Origin: Rhodoferax sp.
Lineage (GTDB): Bacteria > Pseudomonadota > Gammaproteobacteria > Burkholderiales > Burkholderiaceae_C
NCBI RefSeq assembly: GCF_023700745.1
Contig: NZ_JAMPYG010000006.1
Coordinates: forward strand, 1 to 64,000
Length of the DNA: 64,000 nucleotides
Direction: 5' to 3'
The position numbers and the translations under genes were made by a program. Of this stretch, positions 19,473 to 27,790 are shown in pieces. Each line of letters opens with the position of its first letter. Position 1 is the first letter of the stretch. The notes under the pieces were generated by a model. That model did not search any database. It worked only from the letters and a program-made list of their open reading frames with translations, and was not told where the DNA came from.

Positions 19473-20651
19473 TCAAGCTTGAACCGCATTGCCCGCCCGC
19501 GCCGATGCGGCGGCACCAGGGCTGCGCTGCGCCGGGATTCTGCCGGCCTTGATGTCATCCAGCCAGAGCTTGTGGTGTTGTTCGGCCCAGATTTCGTCCA
19601 CATAACCCGTCTTCATGCCTTCATAAGCGCCCTTGGTTCCCAGTGTACCGAGGTAAATGTGGCCCATCATCATGACCAGCATCAGCAAATTGGACACCGA
19701 GTGGACCATGTGGGCGATTTGCATGGTGCCGCGGTCATAGCTGAGGCCGGGCAACAACTTGTCCATCGCCAGACCGGACACGACCACCGTGATGCCCAGC
19801 ACAAAGACCCCGCCCCAGAACACCACTTTTTCACCCGCGTTGTAGCGGCCCGAGTCAATTTCATGGCCCGAAAAAATACCACCACCTTTGAGCAACCAGG
19901 CCAGGTCGCCCTTGGCCGGCAGGTTGTCGCGCATGAAAGTGACGATCACAACCAGCAAGGACACCGCAAACAGCGGCCCGGCAAAATTGTGCGCATTTTT
20001 AAGGACATAGGTCAGCCAGCCAAACAGGGTGGCGCCCATGACCGGGAGCAGGAAAAACTTGCCAAAGGCCATCACCAGCCCGGATACCGCCAGGGTGATA
20101 AAAGCCGCCACATTGGCCCAGTGCGCTGAGCGCTCGAAAACAGAGAAACGTTCAATCAGACGCCCGGTCGGCTCCCCATGGACCTTGATGGGGCCCACCT
20201 TGACATGAAACAGGACAATCGCACCCAGCACGATCAACAGCAGCGAGCCACCATAGGGAATCAGCCAGTTGTTGCGCACCTGACGCCAGGCTTCGCCGGC
20301 ATTGGTCAGGCGCGAGCCGGGGTATTGCACGAAGGGCTGGATCAGCACCCCGGCTTCGGGTGCCTCGGATTTTGGCAAGCTGCTGTAGCCCGCCACACCC
20401 GAGTTCACCTGACGCCACATGGGTGCGTTGTTGCCGGGTTGAACCTTCGCGCGTTCGCCATTGGTCTGGCTGGCGTAGCCGGGTTCTTCGCTGGCATCGG
20501 GCTTGACGTCCAGGATGTTCTGGCTCTGGATGCCGGAGATGGCGGTTGCAGGCACTGCAGGTGGTGCGGCAACGCTTGCTGGTGCGGTTTGCGCCACGGC
20601 AGCACTCCAGCACAGGGCCATTGCGACAACGACTGAAAAGGCTTTGATCAT
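19473..20651 (-). CDS. fdhC: Formate dehydrogenase cytochrome b556 (gamma) subunit
   Basis: Anchors the enzyme in the membrane and passes electrons from formate to quinone. The 392-residue protein has a cleavable N-terminal signal, then an unusual periplasmic extension of about 130 residues before the core. Four membrane helices follow, with haem-ligand candidates in RSAHWANV, NAHNFAGP, HMVHSVSN and MGHIYLG, ending in GMKTGYVDEIWAEQHH. The start at 20651 has an AGGAGGC ribosome site. The order catalytic, Fe-S, lipoprotein, gamma subunit is the usual one for this type. Confidence 0.94.
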   Translation of the reverse strand: MIKAFSVVVAMALCWSAAVAQTAPASVAAPPAVPATAISGIQSQNILDVKPDASEEPGYASQTNGERAKVQPGNNAPMWRQVNSGVAGYSSLPKSEAPEAGVLIQPFVQYPGSRLTNAGEAWRQVRNNWLIPYGGSLLLIVLGAIVLFHVKVGPIKVHGEPTGRLIERFSVFERSAHWANVAAFITLAVSGLVMAFGKFFLLPVMGATLFGWLTYVLKNAHNFAGPLFAVSLLVVIVTFMRDNLPAKGDLAWLLKGGGIFSGHEIDSGRYNAGEKVVFWGGVFVLGITVVVSGLAMDKLLPGLSYDRGTMQIAHMVHSVSNLLMLVMMMGHIYLGTLGTKGAYEGMKTGYVDEIWAEQHHKLWLDDIKAGRIPAQRSPGAAASARAGNAVQA

Positions 20652-20665
20652 GTTCGGCCTCCTGC

Positions 20666-20887
20666 TCAATTCATTCGGGTGTAGTCGTTCTGGCCGTACT
20701 GGTTGCGGGCTTTTAGATGCGACTCCCAACTGGCCTTGTCACCTTGTTTCCAGTCTTGATTGGCAAACGGCTGGCCGGTACCGGTGAAAGCTGCGCTGTC
20801 TTTTTTGCTACTCTCAAGAACCTGCGGTTTGTCGCCACAGGCCATTAGACCGGCCACCAGAACGACCGAAAAAATGGCGCGTTTCAT
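20666..20887 (-). CDS. Small lipoprotein of the formate dehydrogenase operon
   Basis: A 73-residue protein with a lipoprotein signal (MKRAIFSVVLVAGLMACGDK; lipobox GLMAC, Cys17). The mature part is polar, with a DWKQGDKASWESHLKARNQY stretch and aromatic residues near the end. The ATG overlaps the stop of the Fe-S subunit gene by four bases, so it is translated together with the enzyme. Function unknown; being anchored in the envelope next to the membrane subunit it may help assembly. Confidence 0.82.
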   Translation of the reverse strand: MKRAIFSVVLVAGLMACGDKPQVLESSKKDSAAFTGTGQPFANQDWKQGDKASWESHLKARNQYGQNDYTRMN

Positions 20888-21516
20888 GATTTCGCTCCTT
20901 CTGGTGCAGCCACGCCGGGTTGGCCTGCCTGTTTGGACCCGTAAGCCGTGCCCCAGCCCCACACTTCAGCGCCCTTGCCACGGCGCAGCACCCGGTTGCG
21001 GAAGATATCGGCCACCACATCGCCGTCGCCGGCAAGCAGCGCTTTGGTCGAGCACATTTCGGCGCAGGCAGGCAACTTGCCCTCGGCCAGCCGGTTGCGG
21101 CCATATTTCTCGAACTCGGCCTGGCTGCCGTTGGCTTCGGGGCCGCCCGCGCAAAACGTGCACTTGTCCATCTTGCCGCGCACGCCGAAGGTACCTTGGC
21201 TGGGGAACTGCGGCGCGCCAAACGGGCAGGCGTAACTGCAGTAGCCGCAGCCGATGCACACGTCCTTGTCGTGCAGCACCACACCCTCATCGGTGCGGTA
21301 AAAGCAGTTGACCGGGCACACCGCCATGCAGGGGGCATCACTGCAGTGCATGCACGCCACCGAGATCGATTTCTCACCGGGCACGCCGTCGTTGAGGGTA
21401 ACCACGCGGCGCCGGTTCACGCCCCAGGGCACTTCGTGTTCGTTCTTGCAGGCAGTGACGCAACCGTTGCATTCAATACAGCGCTCGGCGTCGCAGACAA
21501 ATTTCATTCGTGCCAT
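20884..21516 (-). CDS. fdhB: Formate dehydrogenase iron-sulfur (beta) subunit
   Basis: A 210-residue ferredoxin-like subunit that carries electrons from the catalytic subunit to the cytochrome b. Four cluster motifs are visible: CIECNGCVTACKNE (near residue 13), CMHCSDAPCMAVCPV, CIGCGYCSYACPF, and split cysteines in KCTFCAGGP with CAEMC. There is no C-terminal membrane anchor like that of E. coli FdnH, so attachment relies on the gamma subunit. It follows the alpha gene by 10 bp and overlaps the lipoprotein gene by four bases. Confidence 0.96.
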   Translation of the reverse strand: MARMKFVCDAERCIECNGCVTACKNEHEVPWGVNRRRVVTLNDGVPGEKSISVACMHCSDAPCMAVCPVNCFYRTDEGVVLHDKDVCIGCGYCSYACPFGAPQFPSQGTFGVRGKMDKCTFCAGGPEANGSQAEFEKYGRNRLAEGKLPACAEMCSTKALLAGDGDVVADIFRNRVLRRGKGAEVWGWGTAYGSKQAGQPGVAAPEGAKS

Positions 21517-21526
21517 GTTGTGCTCC

Positions 21527-24484
21527 TTATGCGCGTTCCACGTTACACACTGTGGTTTTGGTTTCCTGCATCATGGTCACGCTGTCGTAACCATAGGTGG
21601 TGGCCGTGTTGACGGCTTCGCCGCGCACGACGGGTGCCGCACCAGAAGGGTAATAAGCCAGCATGTCAGCCCCCTGCCAACGTCCCGAGAAGTGGAAAGG
21701 CAGGAACACCGTGTCGGGCCCGACGCGCTCGGTCACCAGCGCCTGCACGTTGATGCGTGCCCCAGTGGGTGTGGACACCCAGGCGCGCTCACCATTGCGA
21801 ATGCCCTTGTCGGCTGCCACCTTGGGATTGATCTCGATGAACATCTCCTGCTGCAACTCGGCCAGCCAGGGGTTGGAGCGGGTTTCTTCGCCGCCCCCCT
21901 CGTACTCGGTCAGGCGGCCCGAGGTCATGATGAACGGGAACTTCTCGTGCACCTTGTCGGCCATCGCTTTGTCCTGCACCGTCTTGTACAGCGTGGGCAG
22001 GCGCCAGAAGGCTTTTTTGTCGTCGTGCGTCGGGTACTTGGCCACCAGGTCGGGGCGAATGCCGTACAGCGGCTCACGGTGTTTGGGGATGGCGTCGGGG
22101 AAATTCCACACCACAGCCCTCGCCTTGGCGTTGCCAAAAGGATGGCAACCATGCACCTTGAGCACCACGCGCTGAATACCGCCCGACAGGTCGGTCTTCC
22201 AGTTCTTGCCTTCCGCAGCCACTTTTTCGGCGTCGGTCAGATCGTCCCACCAACCCAGCTTTTTGAGCAGCACATGGTCGAACTCGGGGTAGCCCGTGGT
22301 GATGTCGGCGCCCAGCGAATGCGAGCCGTCTTCAGCCAGCAGGTTGACGCCGTCTTTTTCAACGCCAAAGTTGGCGCGGAAGTTGCCGCCGCCGTCCATG
22401 ACATGTTTGGAGGTGTCATAGAGGTTGGGCGAACCCGGATGCTTCAACTCTGGTGTGCCGTAGCAGGGCCAGGGCAAACCGAAGTAATCGCCGGTGAAGT
22501 CGTAGCCGGTTTCCTTGTCCTTGCCGCCTTTGGCACGCAGGGTTTTGATGTCAAACAGGTGCATGTTGCGCATGTGCGCTTTCAGGCGCTCCGGGCTCTG
22601 GCCGGTGTAGCCGATGGTCCAGGTGGCTTTGTTGATTTCGCGCAGGATGTCTTCCGGCGCCGGCTCGTCCATGCCGTTGACCTTTTGCATCTTGTAATTG
22701 ACCGAGAGCTCCTTGCCAAAGCCCAGCTTGTCGGCGAACTGCTGCATGATCATATGGTCGGAGCGGCTTTCCCACAGCGGCTCGATGACTTTTTCGCGCC
22801 ACTGGAGGGAGCGGTTCGAGGCCGTCACCGAACCACTGGTCTCGAACTGGGTGGCTGCCGGCAGGAGGTAGACGGCACGGTTCGGGTTCAGGTCTTCGGG
22901 CTTGCCAGGCATGGCCGCCATGGCCGCCGTGGCCGACGGATACGGGTCGACCACCACCAGCAAGTCCAGCTTGTCCATGGCCCGTTTCATCTCCAGACCA
23001 CGGGTTTGTGAGTTGGGCGCGTGGCCCCAGTAGAAAACGCCACGCAGGTTGCTGTCCTGGTCGATGAGCTCGTTTTTTTCGAGCACGCCGTCGATCCAGC
23101 GTGACACCGTGATACCGGGCTTGGTCATCATGGCCGGCGTGGCGAACTGCTTCTTGATCCACTCGAAGTCCACGCCCCAGACCTTGGCAAAGTGCTTCCA
23201 GGAGCCTTCTGCGATGCCATAGTAGCCGGGCAGCGAGTCAGGGTTGGGGCCGACGTCGGTGGCACCCTGCACGTTGTCGTGACCGCGGAAGATGTTGGTG
23301 CCGCCGCCGCTCTTGCCGACATTACCCAGCGCCAGCTGCAAAATGCACGAGGCACGCACCATGGCGTTGCCAATGGTGTGCTGGGTCTGCCCCATGCACC
23401 AGACCAGCGTGCTGGGGCGGTTCTCGGCCATCATGCGCGCCACACGCAGCATCTGCTCTGGTTTGACACCGCAGACCTCCTCTACCTTGTCGGGGGTCCA
23501 GTTGGACATCACATCTTCGCGCACTTTCTCCATGCCGTAGACCCGGTCATTGATGTACTGCTTGTCTTCCCAGCCGTTTTGAAAGACGTGGTACAGCACG
23601 CCAAACAAAAAGGCGATGTCGGAGCCGGAGCGGATGCGCACGTACTCATCGGCCTTGGCCGCCGTGCGGGTGAAACGCGGGTCCACCACGATCATCTTGG
23701 TGCCGGTTTCCTTGGCGTGCAGCATGTGCAGCATGCTGACCGGGTGCGCCTCAGCGGCGTTCGATCCAATGTACAAGGCGCACTTGCTGTTTTGCATGTC
23801 GTTGTACGAATTGGTCATGGCGCCATAACCCCAGGTGTTGGCCACGCCAGCCACCGTGGTGCTGTGGCAGATGCGCGCCTGGTGGTCGCAGTTGTTGGTG
23901 CCCCAGAAGCTGACAAACTTGCGCAACAGGTAGGCCTGTTCGTTGTTGTGTTTGCTTGACCCGACAAAATAGACGCTGTCCGGGCCGCTGGCTTTTTTCA
24001 GCTCCAGCATCCTGGCGCTGATCTCGTTCAAAGCCGTGTCCCAACTGATGCGCTGGTACTTGCCATTGACCAGTTTCATCGGGTAACGCAGGCGGAACTC
24101 GCCATGACCGTGCTCACGCAGGGCAGCGCCCTTGGCGCAGTGCGCGCCGAGGTTGATAGGCGAATCAAACACCGGCTCCTGGCGCACCCATACGCCGTTT
24201 TCAACCACAGCATCCACCGCACAGCCCACCGAGCAGTGGGTACAGACCGTGCGCCTGATCTCGATCTTGCCTTCACCCACCGCCACATTGCCTGTGGCAG
24301 CACCGGCTTTTTTAACCAGCGCCAGTTGCGAAGCCGCCAGCCCGACACCCACCCCCAGCCCCGAACGACGCAAAAAAGCACGCCGGTCCATGGTGGGCAA
24401 AGCTTGCGACAAGCCACGCCGCAGGCTGTGCACAAAGGGCGTACGCGCTGCACCCGGGCGATCAGATTTCTTGGTTAACAACAT
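21527..24484 (-). CDS. fdhA: Periplasmic formate dehydrogenase catalytic (alpha) subunit, Cys type
   Basis: Molybdo- or tungstoenzyme of 985 residues oxidising formate to CO2. A twin-arginine signal (DRRAFLRRSGLG, residues 33-44) sends it folded to the periplasm. C81, C84, C88 and C116 hold the proximal 4Fe-4S cluster. The metal ligand is Cys206, followed by His207, in ARICHSTTV, so this is a cysteine and not a selenocysteine enzyme. The C-terminal domain (MTSGRLTEYEGGGEETRSN onward) binds the second pterin. The ATG at 24484 has a GGAGAC ribosome site; residue 32 is a possible but less likely start. The TAT-target peptide gene lies upstream, with repeat A copy 2 between them. Confidence 0.97.
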   Translation of the reverse strand: MLLTKKSDRPGAARTPFVHSLRRGLSQALPTMDRRAFLRRSGLGVGVGLAASQLALVKKAGAATGNVAVGEGKIEIRRTVCTHCSVGCAVDAVVENGVWVRQEPVFDSPINLGAHCAKGAALREHGHGEFRLRYPMKLVNGKYQRISWDTALNEISARMLELKKASGPDSVYFVGSSKHNNEQAYLLRKFVSFWGTNNCDHQARICHSTTVAGVANTWGYGAMTNSYNDMQNSKCALYIGSNAAEAHPVSMLHMLHAKETGTKMIVVDPRFTRTAAKADEYVRIRSGSDIAFLFGVLYHVFQNGWEDKQYINDRVYGMEKVREDVMSNWTPDKVEEVCGVKPEQMLRVARMMAENRPSTLVWCMGQTQHTIGNAMVRASCILQLALGNVGKSGGGTNIFRGHDNVQGATDVGPNPDSLPGYYGIAEGSWKHFAKVWGVDFEWIKKQFATPAMMTKPGITVSRWIDGVLEKNELIDQDSNLRGVFYWGHAPNSQTRGLEMKRAMDKLDLLVVVDPYPSATAAMAAMPGKPEDLNPNRAVYLLPAATQFETSGSVTASNRSLQWREKVIEPLWESRSDHMIMQQFADKLGFGKELSVNYKMQKVNGMDEPAPEDILREINKATWTIGYTGQSPERLKAHMRNMHLFDIKTLRAKGGKDKETGYDFTGDYFGLPWPCYGTPELKHPGSPNLYDTSKHVMDGGGNFRANFGVEKDGVNLLAEDGSHSLGADITTGYPEFDHVLLKKLGWWDDLTDAEKVAAEGKNWKTDLSGGIQRVVLKVHGCHPFGNAKARAVVWNFPDAIPKHREPLYGIRPDLVAKYPTHDDKKAFWRLPTLYKTVQDKAMADKVHEKFPFIMTSGRLTEYEGGGEETRSNPWLAELQQEMFIEINPKVAADKGIRNGERAWVSTPTGARINVQALVTERVGPDTVFLPFHFSGRWQGADMLAYYPSGAAPVVRGEAVNTATTYGYDSVTMMQETKTTVCNVERA

Positions 24485-24510
24485 GGAAGTCTCCGAAAAA
24501 ATTGGGTTCT

Positions 24511-24560
24511 TTGTGGGTCAGACCACTCGCAAAGCGATGTGCTCTGACCCCAACTGATTA
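24511..24560 (-). repeat. Polar palindromic repeat A, copy 2
   Basis: Same element as at 18270-18321. GGGTCAGA is at 24515-24522 and TCTGACCC at 24543-24550. The flank on the minus strand reads TTTAATCAGTTG, and its TAA is the stop codon of the TAT-target gene. It sits between that gene and fdhA within the operon. Confidence 0.8.
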
Positions 24561-24764
24561 AACCCGCGCGGTCTGGTAATAGTGCTTGACATGCTCGCTC
24601 AGAGCGTAGCCGCCGCCCTTTTCAGGCTTGGTCCGGGTCAGCGCAGCGGCTTCAGGCACCGCTTGAACTGCCGGCAAAACGCTCACCGCGGCAGCAAGCG
24701 CACCCGCGGTACCCGCACCGGCAAACAGGGTGCGCCGTGACAGTCTGGAGGGGGATGAAGGCAT
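24558..24764 (-). CDS. Formate dehydrogenase region TAT target protein
   Basis: A 68-residue protein that is mostly a twin-arginine signal (SRLSRRTLFAGAG, residues 6-18) followed by a short tail YALSEHVKHYYQTARV. It matches the small TAT-signal family named for its position beside formate dehydrogenases. The aromatic-basic tail is its conserved part. It may act as an export or maturation helper; this is not established. A GGAGAC ribosome site precedes the ATG. It is the first gene of the operon in this half. Its usual upstream neighbours (TorD chaperone, polyferredoxin, DUF3306) are found instead at 60.8-64 kb. Confidence 0.9.
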   Translation of the reverse strand: MPSSPSRLSRRTLFAGAGTAGALAAAVSVLPAVQAVPEAAALTRTKPEKGGGYALSEHVKHYYQTARV

Positions 24765-25020
24765 GAGAAGTCTCCTCGGGTGAAATACTTATGAACACAA
24801 CGACATAGCTTTGATAAGGGTCAATCTAACAACATCCGTGCTGCTGTTCAAGGGGGAAAACCCCAGCCTAGACTTGAACCAAAGAACGATTCATGATTTT
24901 TCTCAACGCCTGGTCATTTATGCAAGTACTCCCGACACCCGTCTGCCGCAAGGCAAATGTGACGCCTTGCGGCAAGGGCCCGGCTGGCGCTGATGCAGCG
25001 TACTGTCCTATACTTTGCAA

Positions 25021-25719
25021 ATGAACCAAACCGTACATTTACCGCCCAAGAAAACACACACAATCCAAATGGCCGACGCAAAACCGTCAGCGCGGGCGCT
25101 CACCCGCACCAACGACCCGGAGCGCACCATGGCGGGGATTCTGGAAATAGCCACTGTCGAATTCGCCAAGAAAGGGCTGGACGGGGCACGCATTGACGAG
25201 ATTGCCGCGGCCACAAAGACCAGCAAGCGCATGATTTACTACTACTTCAGCAGCAAGGAAGGTTTGTACCGGGCTGTACTGGAGGACATGTACCGCCGCA
25301 TGCGAAGCATCGAATCAAGTTTGCATCTGACCGATTTACCGCCCGTGGAAGCGCTGCAAAAACTGGTGGGCTTTACTTTCGACCATCACCATGACAACGA
25401 GAACTTCATCCGCCTGGTGATGTCAGAAAACATGCAGCGCGGCGCCTACCTGTCGCAAAGCAAAAGCATTCAGGGCCTTAACGTGCCTGCCATTGCAGCC
25501 ATCCAGGAGTTGTACGACCGGGGTGTGGCGTCCGGGGTATTTCGCGCCGGACTCGACCCGGTCGATATTCATGCGTCCATCTCGGCGTTGACATTTTTCA
25601 ATGTCTCCAACCAGCATACCTTTGGCCTGATTTTCAATCACGATCCAGCGTCACCCAAAGCCATTGCCGTGCGTCGAAAAAACATCATCGACATGGTGCT
25701 CCGGTTCATGCTCGCCTGA
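25021..25719 (+). CDS. TetR family transcriptional regulator
   Basis: A 232-residue repressor with an N-terminal TetR helix-turn-helix (ILEIATVEFAKKGLDGARID, then AAATKTSKRMIYYYFSSKEG; residues about 40-85) and an all-helical ligand domain. It precedes a TRAP transporter operon on the same strand. Two perfect palindromes at 25762-25781 and 25789-25802 lie between them and are likely operator sites. A TTG two codons upstream and an ATG 16 codons downstream are other possible starts; none has a good ribosome site. Confidence 0.92.
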   Translation: MNQTVHLPPKKTHTIQMADAKPSARALTRTNDPERTMAGILEIATVEFAKKGLDGARIDEIAAATKTSKRMIYYYFSSKEGLYRAVLEDMYRRMRSIESSLHLTDLPPVEALQKLVGFTFDHHHDNENFIRLVMSENMQRGAYLSQSKSIQGLNVPAIAAIQELYDRGVASGVFRAGLDPVDIHASISALTFFNVSNQHTFGLIFNHDPASPKAIAVRRKNIIDMVLRFMLA

Positions 25720-25761
25720 GCAGGTTCAATTTATCGCACGGCGAACTGGGTTTTTTGCAGA

Positions 25762-25781
25762 AATTAGGGTAAACCCTAATT
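25762..25781. promoter_or_regulatory. Perfect 20-bp palindrome upstream of the TRAP operon
   Basis: AATTAGGGT (25762-25770) and ACCCTAATT (25773-25781) are exact inverted copies with two bases between. It lies 55 bp upstream of the dctQ start and 40 bp after the TetR stop. The compact symmetry is typical for a dimeric repressor site. Confidence 0.6.
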
Positions 25782-25788
25782 ATCAAAA

Positions 25789-25802
25789 ACTAACCAGTTA
25801 GT
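25789..25802. promoter_or_regulatory. ACTAAC-CA-GTTAGT palindrome, candidate TetR operator
   Basis: Six-base arms ACTAAC and GTTAGT are separated by two bases, within the short gap before dctQ and 7 bp after the larger palindrome. The form (arms spaced by two) is common for TetR-family operators, and the regulator gene is directly upstream. Binding is inferred only. Confidence 0.55.
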
Positions 25803-25835
25803 ACATTAATGCAATAGCATGTTCTGGAGACACAT

Positions 25836-26411
25836 ATGGTTCAAAAATTAATTGGGCGCTATTGCCAGTTGATGACGATGATCATCGTCATCTGCTTGGG
25901 CGTCATGGTGCTGATGGTGTTTGGCAACGTGGTGATGCGTTACGCCTTTAACTCCGGCATTGCGGTGTCCGAAGAATTGTCGCGATGGCTGTTCCTGTGG
26001 TTGATCTTTCTGGGGGCAAGCATTGCGGTGCATGAGCAGGCCCACATGGGCAGCGACATGGTGTTGGAACTGCTGCCAGCCAAGCTGCAAAAAGTGGCTG
26101 TGGTGGTCGGCCAGTTGCTGATGCTATGGGCGACCTGGCTGATTTTCTCTGGCAGTTTGGCGCAAACAAAGATCAATTGGGACGTGCAGGCCCCCGTGAC
26201 CGAATACTCCATGGCCTGGGTCTACAGCACTGGGGTGGTGTTTGCGGTTTCCACCGGGCTCATGCTGCTCAGTGACATGTGGTTCACGCTGCGCGGCCAA
26301 CTCACCCCGGTACAGCTCCGTAAAGCGCACCATGCTGCCGAGCTGGCACAGTTTGAAGTCGAGGCACGTGCCGCCGAAGCACAGAACGCCAAATCGACGT
26401 CCACCCACTGA
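25836..26411 (+). CDS. dctQ: TRAP transporter small permease (DctQ)
   Basis: Second small TRAP permease in the window, 191 residues with four membrane helices and the family segment VSEELSRWLFLWLIFLG near residues 44-60. The C-terminal tail of about 35 residues is rich in alanine and glutamate. A GGAGA ribosome site precedes the ATG. It opens an operon with dctM (13 bp downstream) and dctP, followed by dehydroquinase-like and shikimate-dehydrogenase-like genes. Confidence 0.93.
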   Translation: MVQKLIGRYCQLMTMIIVICLGVMVLMVFGNVVMRYAFNSGIAVSEELSRWLFLWLIFLGASIAVHEQAHMGSDMVLELLPAKLQKVAVVVGQLLMLWATWLIFSGSLAQTKINWDVQAPVTEYSMAWVYSTGVVFAVSTGLMLLSDMWFTLRGQLTPVQLRKAHHAAELAQFEVEARAAEAQNAKSTSTH

Positions 26412-26424
26412 TACGGAGCTTTCA

Positions 26425-27705
26425 ATGACCATTGCCATTTTCCTAGCCGCCTTGATCGGGGCGGTTGCGCTCGGTATTCCGATTGCCTATTCCCTGTTAC
26501 TTTCCGGTGTTGCCCTGATGGTGCATCTGGGTAATTTTGACGCCCAAATTCTGGCGCAAAACGTGCTCGAAGGCGCCAACAGCTTCCCGCTGCTGGCCGT
26601 GCCTTTCTTCATGCTGGCCGGTGAAATCATGAACGTTGGCGGCTTGTCGCGGCGCATTGTGGACCTGGCGATTGCCCTGGTCGGCCATGTGCGTGGTGGC
26701 CTGGGTTACGTGACCATCATCGCGGCCTGTCTGATGGCCTCGCTGTCGGGCTCGGCGGTGGCTGACACGGCCGCGCTGACCGCCTTGTTGCTGCCCATGA
26801 TGGTGCGTGCCGGCCACCAGAAGGCCCGCTCGGGCGGTCTGATCGCCTCGGCCGGCATCATTGCCCCGATCATCCCCCCATCGATCCCGTTCGTGATCTT
26901 TGGTGTCACTGCCAACGTCTCCATCGGCAAGCTGTTTCTGGCAGGTATCGTGCCCGGCCTCATGATGGGCATCGCCTGTGCGATTGCCTGGTGGCTCACG
27001 GCACGCGCCGAAGCCGTGGTGACCCCACCCAAAGCCACGCGCGCCAACCTGGTCAAGGCCTTCCGCGAGTCGACCTGGGCGCTGGTGTTACCGCTCATCG
27101 TCCTGGTCGGTTTGAAGTTTGGTGTCTTCACGCCGACCGAAGCCGCCGTGGTGGCTGCTGTCTACGCCTTCTTTGTGGCGACCGTGGTGTACCGCGAATT
27201 GAGCCTGAAGCAGTTGTACGAGGTGTTTGCGGCTTCGGCCAAAACCACCGCCGTCATCATGTTCATGGTGGCAGCTGCAGCAGTCAGTGCCTGGCTGATT
27301 GCCGTGGCCGACCTGCCGGGACAACTCATCGGCATCCTGGAACCCTTCATGCAAAGCCCCACCACCTTGCTGTGCATTTTGATGCTGGTGCTGCTGCTGG
27401 TCGGCATGGTGATGGACCTGACGCCGACCATCCTGATTCTGGCACCGGTGATGGTGCCGGTGGTCAAGGCCGCAGGCATTGACCCGGTGTACTTTGGCGT
27501 ACTGTTTGTGCTGGTGGGCGTCATTGGCTTGGTCACGCCGCCCGTGGGCACGGTGCTTAATGTGGTGGCCGGTGTCGGCAAGATGAAGATGGACCAGGTG
27601 GCACGTGGTGTCATGCCGTTCCTGATCGCCGACGTGATTGTTTTATTCCTGCTGGTGTTCTTCCCGGCCCTCGTGCTGGCGCCCCTGGAATTCTTCTACA
27701 AATGA
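26425..27705 (+). CDS. dctM: TRAP transporter large permease (DctM)
   Basis: Channel subunit of 426 residues with the usual array of about a dozen helices. The SLSGSAVADTAALTALL stretch near residue 105 and the VTPPVGTVLNVV segment near residue 370 are family marks. The ATG at 26425 with a GGAG ribosome site gives the standard N terminus MTIAIFLAALIG. It shares general layout but clearly not close sequence with the first DctM at 859-2142, so this is a separate system and not a recent duplication. Confidence 0.95.
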   Translation: MTIAIFLAALIGAVALGIPIAYSLLLSGVALMVHLGNFDAQILAQNVLEGANSFPLLAVPFFMLAGEIMNVGGLSRRIVDLAIALVGHVRGGLGYVTIIAACLMASLSGSAVADTAALTALLLPMMVRAGHQKARSGGLIASAGIIAPIIPPSIPFVIFGVTANVSIGKLFLAGIVPGLMMGIACAIAWWLTARAEAVVTPPKATRANLVKAFRESTWALVLPLIVLVGLKFGVFTPTEAAVVAAVYAFFVATVVYRELSLKQLYEVFAASAKTTAVIMFMVAAAAVSAWLIAVADLPGQLIGILEPFMQSPTTLLCILMLVLLLVGMVMDLTPTILILAPVMVPVVKAAGIDPVYFGVLFVLVGVIGLVTPPVGTVLNVVAGVGKMKMDQVARGVMPFLIADVIVLFLLVFFPALVLAPLEFFYK

Positions 27706-27790
27706 TTTTCCCGGGTTGTTGCGGTGCTGGGCACGCCACCACTTCAACCCCTTTAACGGCGTCCCGATTGCACTGTAGATGGAGAGACAA

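Noticed and set aside
24811-24993. Open frame of 60 codons upstream of the TetR gene.
   Set aside because: No ribosome site, no recognisable protein features, and it runs through the promoter region.
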